Assembly: GCF_000783395.1 (NCBI RefSeq)
Contig: NZ_JSFK01000033.1
Coordinates: forward strand, 24,056-88,055
Length of the DNA: 64,000 nt
Direction: 5' to 3'
DNA from: Pseudomonas chlororaphis
GTDB lineage: Bacteria > Pseudomonadota > Gammaproteobacteria > Pseudomonadales > Pseudomonadaceae
Shown here: in pieces, positions 61,201 through 64,000 of the stretch
Position numbering within the stretch: the first letter of the stretch is position 1
Layout of the letters: each line of letters begins with the position of its first letter
The notes under the pieces: model-generated
Databases searched by the model: none
The model's input: the letters and a program-made list of their open reading frames with translations, nothing else
Told to the model about the DNA's origin: nothing
Program-made: the position numbers and the translations under genes

Positions 61201-62133
61201 ATCGCGCGGGCCGAGGCCCTGCTCGCTGGCGCGCCAGCCGGGTTCGTTGTCCTGCGCGCAGATCGCCTGGATCACCGGAATATTGCGGCGAAACGGCCGC
61301 AAATGCGGCGCTTCAGGGCTGGATTGGGCGAAACCGGTGGTGTTGAGAATCACCCCTGCCTCGACTTCGTCCAGCCAATCCTCGACCACCGCCAGGCAGC
61401 CGGGTTCTTTCAGACTGGCCACGGCGATCGGCAGCGGATTCAACCCTGCCGCCTGCAAACGCTGGCAGAAAACATCGATGAACCCTGTGTTCGCCGCTTG
61501 CAAATGCGAACGGTAAAACAGCACCGTCGCAACCGGGTTGTCCGGCAGCCATTCGGCTTGCCAGTCACTCAGCGCAGCGGTGGTTTTGTTCGGGTGGTAA
61601 ATAGCCGTGCGCGGCAGGGTCTGCGGTTCTTCCCAGGCGTAATCGCGGGCGAGCCAACGGTTGGCCAGACAACGGAAAAAATCCAGCGCATTGCCCAGAC
61701 CGCCCTGACGCAGGAACTGCCAGAGTCGATCACGATCCACCGCGTTGACGGTGCTCAAGTCGCTGAGCTCCGGATCGGGACGGTCATCGCCCGGTACCAG
61801 AATCAGCTGCACACCACGCTCGGACAACTCGACCAGACGCTCGACGCCATACCGCCAATAAGCGATGCCGCCGTGCAGCGAAATCAGAATCACCTTGGCG
61901 TGGCGCAGCACTTCATCGACGTACAGATCGACCGAAGCGTGATTCTGCACCTGCATCGGATTGGCCAGGCGCAGGCTCGGGTAATCCTCGGGCAACTGCT
62001 GCGCGGCCTCGGCGAGCAGCGCCAGGCTGGAGTCGCCGCTGCACAGGATCACCAGCTCGGCGGGGGTTTGACCAAGGTCGGCAATGTTGTCATCCGAGAC
62101 GAAACCGCCGGGCTGGGTCCTGAGCAGGTGCAT
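58285..62133 (-). CDS. cobN: Cobaltochelatase large subunit CobN
   Basis: 1282 aa, the porphyrin-binding subunit that inserts cobalt into hydrogenobyrinate a,c-diamide in aerobic B12 synthesis, with ChlI/ChlD-type ATPase partners. CobN/BchH-family segments: HGGIAYWRYGVERL, ANYPTRDGRIGNGVGLDTP, GVIHVGKHGNLEWLPGKGVGLS, GTATMRTGGDDIAQAMALMGV and GRLWQSRDDLAEVYLNWGAYAYGG. Residues about 795-826 (SEPAREGVV...SRAGSLPQG) are a translated REPIN inserted in frame, which explains a length some 30 aa above usual. It starts 3 nt after the cobW stop and is under the B12 riboswitch. Confidence 0.95.
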   Translation of the reverse strand: MHLLRTQPGGFVSDDNIADLGQTPAELVILCSGDSSLALLAEAAQQLPEDYPSLRLANPMQVQNHASVDLYVDEVLRHAKVILISLHGGIAYWRYGVERLVELSERGVQLILVPGDDRPDPELSDLSTVNAVDRDRLWQFLRQGGLGNALDFFRCLANRWLARDYAWEEPQTLPRTAIYHPNKTTAALSDWQAEWLPDNPVATVLFYRSHLQAANTGFIDVFCQRLQAAGLNPLPIAVASLKEPGCLAVVEDWLDEVEAGVILNTTGFAQSSPEAPHLRPFRRNIPVIQAICAQDNEPGWRASEQGLGPRDLAMHIALPELDGRIISRPISFKDLAWRSERSQSDVVCYRAQPERMDFVAELARRWIDLARVPNGEKRIALILANYPTRDGRIGNGVGLDTPAAALNILRALQAEGYPVTAELPKTGTELIQQLLGGVSNDLDTIDLRPCQQSLTMDAYLTMFNALPEANRAAVIERWGAPQNDPMCRDGRMMIAGIRFGLTFVGIQPARGYQVDPSAVYHDPDLVPPHGYLAFYFWLRNTYGAHGVIHVGKHGNLEWLPGKGVGLSENCWPDALLGPLPNIYPFIVNDPGEGAQAKRRTQAVIIDHLMPPLTRAETYGPLRNLELLADEYYEAQLLDPRRARELQRDILQLVRETQIDRELQLDAGLDSDADAAIWLPRLDTYLCDLKESQIRDGLHIFGESPTGRLRIDTLLALLRIPRGDGKGAQSSLLRALAKAFELGFDPLDCALADPWTGPRPEALQSQSDEVWRTAGDTRERLELFATALICDSLQIPCGSEPAREGVVSVAKDLPDPPLSRAGSLPQGPAWAEVSAIIENLREVVAPRLDACGPAEMRGLLDALSGRFVPAGPSGAPSRGRLDVLPTGRNFYSVDVRNLPTTTAWRIGFQSATLILERHLQDHGDHLRQLGLSVWGTATMRTGGDDIAQAMALMGVRPVWATGSQRVDDFEILPLSLLDRPRVDVTLRVSGFFRDAFANLIRLFDAAVQAVAALDEPDDLNPLAAKVRAEREALLQSGVDEDTARRQAGWRIFGAKPGAYGAGVQGAIDGRLWQSRDDLAEVYLNWGAYAYGGSDDGTAAREQFVQRLSQVQAVLQNQDNREHDLLDSNDYYQFQGGMLAAVESLRGEAAASYHGDHSQPDLPKIRTLKEELNRVIRSRAANPKWIDGVKRHGYKGAFEMAATVDNLFAFDATTQLIDDHQYALLADAYLLDPATREFVREHNPHALRDMTERMLEAQQRGMWQEPGAYKEALENLLLDIEEDM
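59656..59752. repeat. REPIN inside the cobN coding sequence
   Basis: Perfect inverted 28-nt arms (59656-59683 and 59725-59752, core TGTGGGAGCGAGCCTGCTCG) wholly within cobN. The reading frame stays open through it. Confidence 0.95.
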
Positions 62134-62136
62134 GGC

Positions 62137-63210
62137 TTAAACGCTGAGCGCGGCGCGCAGTTGCGCTTCGAGTTGGGCGGCGTCGAGTTCCTGGCCGATC
62201 AGCACCAGACGCGTGACGCGTGGTTCATCGGCGCCCCACTGACGGTCGAAATGCTTGTCGAAACGCGTGCCCACGCCCTGGATCAACAGGCGCATCGGCT
62301 TGTTCGGGATCGCCGCGAAACCTTTGACGCGGAGGATGCCGTGCTTGACCACCAATTGCGTCAGGGCGTCGAGCAGCAGGCTTTCGTCAGCTTGCGGCAG
62401 TTCGATGGAGATCGAATCGAAGGCGTCGTGATCGTGGTCATCGTGATCGTCATCGCCTTCACCATGGTGGTGATCGTGATGGCTGTGGCGGCTGTCGATG
62501 TGTTCTTCGGAACCGGCGCCGAGGCCGATCAACACGTCCAGTGGCAGACGGCCGTTGCTGGCTTCGATGATTTTCACCGCTGGCGGCAGCTCTTCGGCGA
62601 CTTCAGCGCGCACGCGAGCGAGGTCTTCCGGGCTGGTCTGGTCGGCCTTGTTGAGGATGACCAGGTCGGCGCTGGCCAGTTGGTCGGCGAACAGTTCGTG
62701 CAGTGGCGATTCGTGATCGAGGTTCGGATCGAGTTTGCGCTGGGCGTCGACCTGATCCGGGAACGCAGCGAAAGTGCCAGCGGCCACCGCCGGGCTGTCG
62801 ACCACGGTGATCACCGCATCAACGGTGCAGGCGCTGCGGATTTCCGGCCACTGGAAGGCTTGCACCAGCGGTTTTGGCAGGGCCAGGCCCGAGGTTTCGA
62901 TGAGGATGTGGTCGAGGTCGCCGCGACGCGCAACCAGTTCGCGCATCACCGGGAAGAACTCTTCCTGAACGGTGCAGCACAGGCAGCCGTTGGCCAGTTC
63001 GTAAACGCGGCCGGTGGCTTCTTCTTCGGTGCAACCGATGGTGCATTGCTTGAGGATTTCACCGTCGATGCCCAACTCGCCGAACTCGTTGACGATCACC
63101 GCGATGCGTCGGCCCTGTGCGTTGTCGAGCATGTGCCGCAGCAGCGTGGTTTTGCCCGAGCCGAGGAAGCCGGTGACGATGGTGACGGGGAGTTTGGCCA
63201 GTGTTTTCAT
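62137..63210 (-). CDS. cobW: Cobalamin biosynthesis GTPase CobW
   Basis: G3E-family P-loop GTPase of 357 aa, thought to deliver cobalt to the chelatase. Walker A VTGFLGSGKTT, metal-binding GCLCCTVQEE, Walker B-like ILIETSGLALP, and NKAD base recognition (VILNKADQTS). A striking His/Asp-rich insert (RHSHHDHHHGEGDDDHDDHD, about residues 230-255) suggests metal storage or sensing. The C-terminal CobW domain ends GQELDAAQLEAQLRAAL. The start at 63210 lies just after a hairpin that may hide the ribosome site. Confidence 0.95.
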   Translation of the reverse strand: MKTLAKLPVTIVTGFLGSGKTTLLRHMLDNAQGRRIAVIVNEFGELGIDGEILKQCTIGCTEEEATGRVYELANGCLCCTVQEEFFPVMRELVARRGDLDHILIETSGLALPKPLVQAFQWPEIRSACTVDAVITVVDSPAVAAGTFAAFPDQVDAQRKLDPNLDHESPLHELFADQLASADLVILNKADQTSPEDLARVRAEVAEELPPAVKIIEASNGRLPLDVLIGLGAGSEEHIDSRHSHHDHHHGEGDDDHDDHDHDAFDSISIELPQADESLLLDALTQLVVKHGILRVKGFAAIPNKPMRLLIQGVGTRFDKHFDRQWGADEPRVTRLVLIGQELDAAQLEAQLRAALSV

Positions 63211-63212
63211 CG

Positions 63213-63241
63213 GTATGCCCTTTGGCAAGCGGCGGGCATAC
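63213..63241 (-). promoter_or_regulatory. Hairpin next to the cobW start (riboswitch expression platform)
   Basis: GTATGCCC (63213-63220 complement) and GGGCATAC (63234-63241 complement) pair perfectly with a 13-nt loop. The 3' arm carries the AAAGGGC region just upstream of the cobW ATG, so the stem can sequester the ribosome site. There is no T-run, so control is probably at translation. Confidence 0.55.
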
Positions 63242-63321
63242 GGGACGAGAACCGGCCACGCGCGTGCGCGCCGGAAGCGTTCGCCACCGGATCACCCCGC
63301 CCGGTTGTAGTGAGAATCTGT

Positions 63322-63508
63322 GACGAGGCAGGTCTCCTGGCTGACGGCGTTCAGGCGCTGGGCCTGGCGTTTGCTGCGCCTTCCCGCTGGCTCATCGATT
63401 GAGCTGGCAGTGGCGTGGCAGCGAACATCACCGTTCACAGTTGCGGGGGCAGCCGCGGCATTGACCGCGTTCCCTTCTTAGCTTCGGCGTGGGCCGAAGA
63501 ACCTCGAA
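63322..63508 (-). ncRNA. Cobalamin riboswitch
   Basis: On the minus strand: the B12 box AGCCAGGAGACCTGCC (63342-63327), an upstream AAGAAGGGAACGCGGT segment, and the GCCCCCGCAACTGTGA core. P1 can form between CGAGGT near 63506-63501 and GCCTCG near 63329-63324. It precedes cobW-cobN-chlID; adenosylcobalamin should lower expression. Confidence 0.93.
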
Positions 63509-63519
63509 GGCGCAAGGCT

Positions 63520-63878
63520 ACGCATGGCTTGCTTATGGGTCAATGTTTGGGTTTTTTTGGATTGGGGGCATATCCGTTGCTGCGGGTGCGGCCGCTGGCG
63601 GTTTCGCTCTTACAGCGAGTCACCTTTTCCAAACGCCGAAAAGGTAACCCAAAAGGCTTTGCCCCGGCGTACGGCACTTCGCTGAGGCTCAGTGTTCCCT
63701 CGCTACGGTGTCCATCCGGGGGCATCGCCTACGGTTTGCTTCGCTGCACCTCCTCTCGATGTGTTCGACTTCGTCGAACGGCGCTGCGCGCCTATCCCCC
63801 GGATGAACACCTCCGCTCGGCCTGCCGAAGGGGCAAAAAATCAAAAGCCAAAGCAAGATCAAAAGCCAGATCAAGAGC
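63520..63878. repeat. Non-coding region resembling a common Pseudomonas intergenic repeat
   Basis: About 360 nt with no convincing gene. It holds inverted short runs (CCTTTTCC..GAAAAGG; GAACGGCG..) and segments such as AAAGGTAACCCAAAAGGC and CTTCGCTGAGGCTCAGTGTT that I recall as recurrent in Pseudomonas genomes, often annotated as spurious small ORFs. Identity not verified. Confidence 0.45.
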
Positions 63879-64000
63879 CCCTCACCCTAGCCCTCTCCCG
63901 GAGGGAGAGGGGACTTGACCGAGGTGTTTGGGGAAGGTACGCCGACGTGCGATACCGCGTTGAACTCAGATTCTGAAAAGCCCAAAAATCGGCTCCCTCT
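63879..64000. repeat. Diverged copy of the 110-bp repeat, cut by the window end
   Basis: CCCTCACCCTAGCCCTCTCC, GGAGGGAGAGG, then GAGGTGTTTGG, GGTACGCCGACGTG, GTTGAACTCAGATTCTG and AAATCGGCTCCCTCT: the same order of motifs as 57995-58275. Confidence 0.8.

Noticed and set aside
60040..63402. 1120-aa plus-strand reading frame opposite cobN and cobW
   Set aside because: It is antisense to two well-recognised genes; its composition (Q/R/V/A/D-rich) is the usual shadow of GC-rich coding on the other strand.
63415..63918. 167-aa plus-strand reading frame at the end of the window
   Set aside because: It overlaps the B12 riboswitch and repeat DNA, is Arg/Ser/Pro-rich without domain pattern, and has no ribosome site.

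Overview
The window reads as chromosome of a fluorescent Pseudomonas (P. fluorescens group). The evidence is a GC-rich coding style, the gacA-uvrC-pgsA-tRNA block, many Pseudomonas-type REP palindromes (GTGGGAGCGAGC.., GTGGGAGCTGGC.., GTAGGAGCTGCC..), and a cobW-cobN-chlID cobalamin operon behind a B12 riboswitch. No prophage, IS, CRISPR or rRNA was seen.

Layout. 1-2543: alkylation-damage locus (2OG-Fe(II) oxygenase, alkB, ada). 2540-7319: acuI-type reductase, a large secreted W/G/Y-rich protein, a nitronate monooxygenase. 7388-10020: a perfect ModE-type operator followed by modABC. 10094-14114: topoisomerase IB, an ABC-F ATPase and three small unknown proteins. 14180-17780 (minus): gacA-uvrC-pgsA and three tRNAs (Gly, Cys, Leu). 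17908-19109: GNAT and nitrilase, coupled. 19261-20802: class I DAHP synthase behind an aromatic-codon leader peptide, a strong terminator and a second aromatic-rich mini-ORF. 20855-23519: a three-repeat protein, a lipase without signal peptide, a parvulin. 23653-29188: yejABEF peptide importer. 29356-35342: 3-hydroxybutyrate catabolism (sigma-54 activator, GntP permease, BdhA, acetoacetyl-CoA synthetase) with a sigma-54 promoter and two copies of a probable activator site. 35392-39075: a 1227-aa AT-richer toxin-like protein. 39221-43305: orphan PilU-like ATPase, hybrid sensor kinase, second parvulin. 43414-50363 (minus): KDG kinase, a PLP fold-III deaminase, IclR regulator, RidA and a polar amino-acid-type ABC importer; together these fit D-glucosaminate catabolism. 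50701-56093: thioredoxin-like protein, a small unknown, a Phd/RelE toxin-antitoxin pair, a TerC/CBS/CorC protein, a PLD-like protein. 56270-63508 (minus): B12 riboswitch, cobW, cobN and a chlI/chlD gene.

The strongest observation is at 56900-56947. The chlI-like frame ends just after an in-phase A-AAA-AAG heptamer, followed by a 5-nt spacer and a near-perfect 15-bp stem-loop. The -1 frame then runs without a stop into the VWA domain. This is a textbook programmed -1 ribosomal frameshift signal, letting one gene give a short ChlI-like subunit and a full-length ChlD-like subunit to work with CobN.

Other notable points: a REPIN carried in frame inside cobN; an Ada protein missing three of the four cysteines of its zinc sensor; the aromatic attenuator of the DAHP synthase gene; and the paired activator sites of the hydroxybutyrate operon. 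All calls come from reading sequence; no database search or folding program was run.
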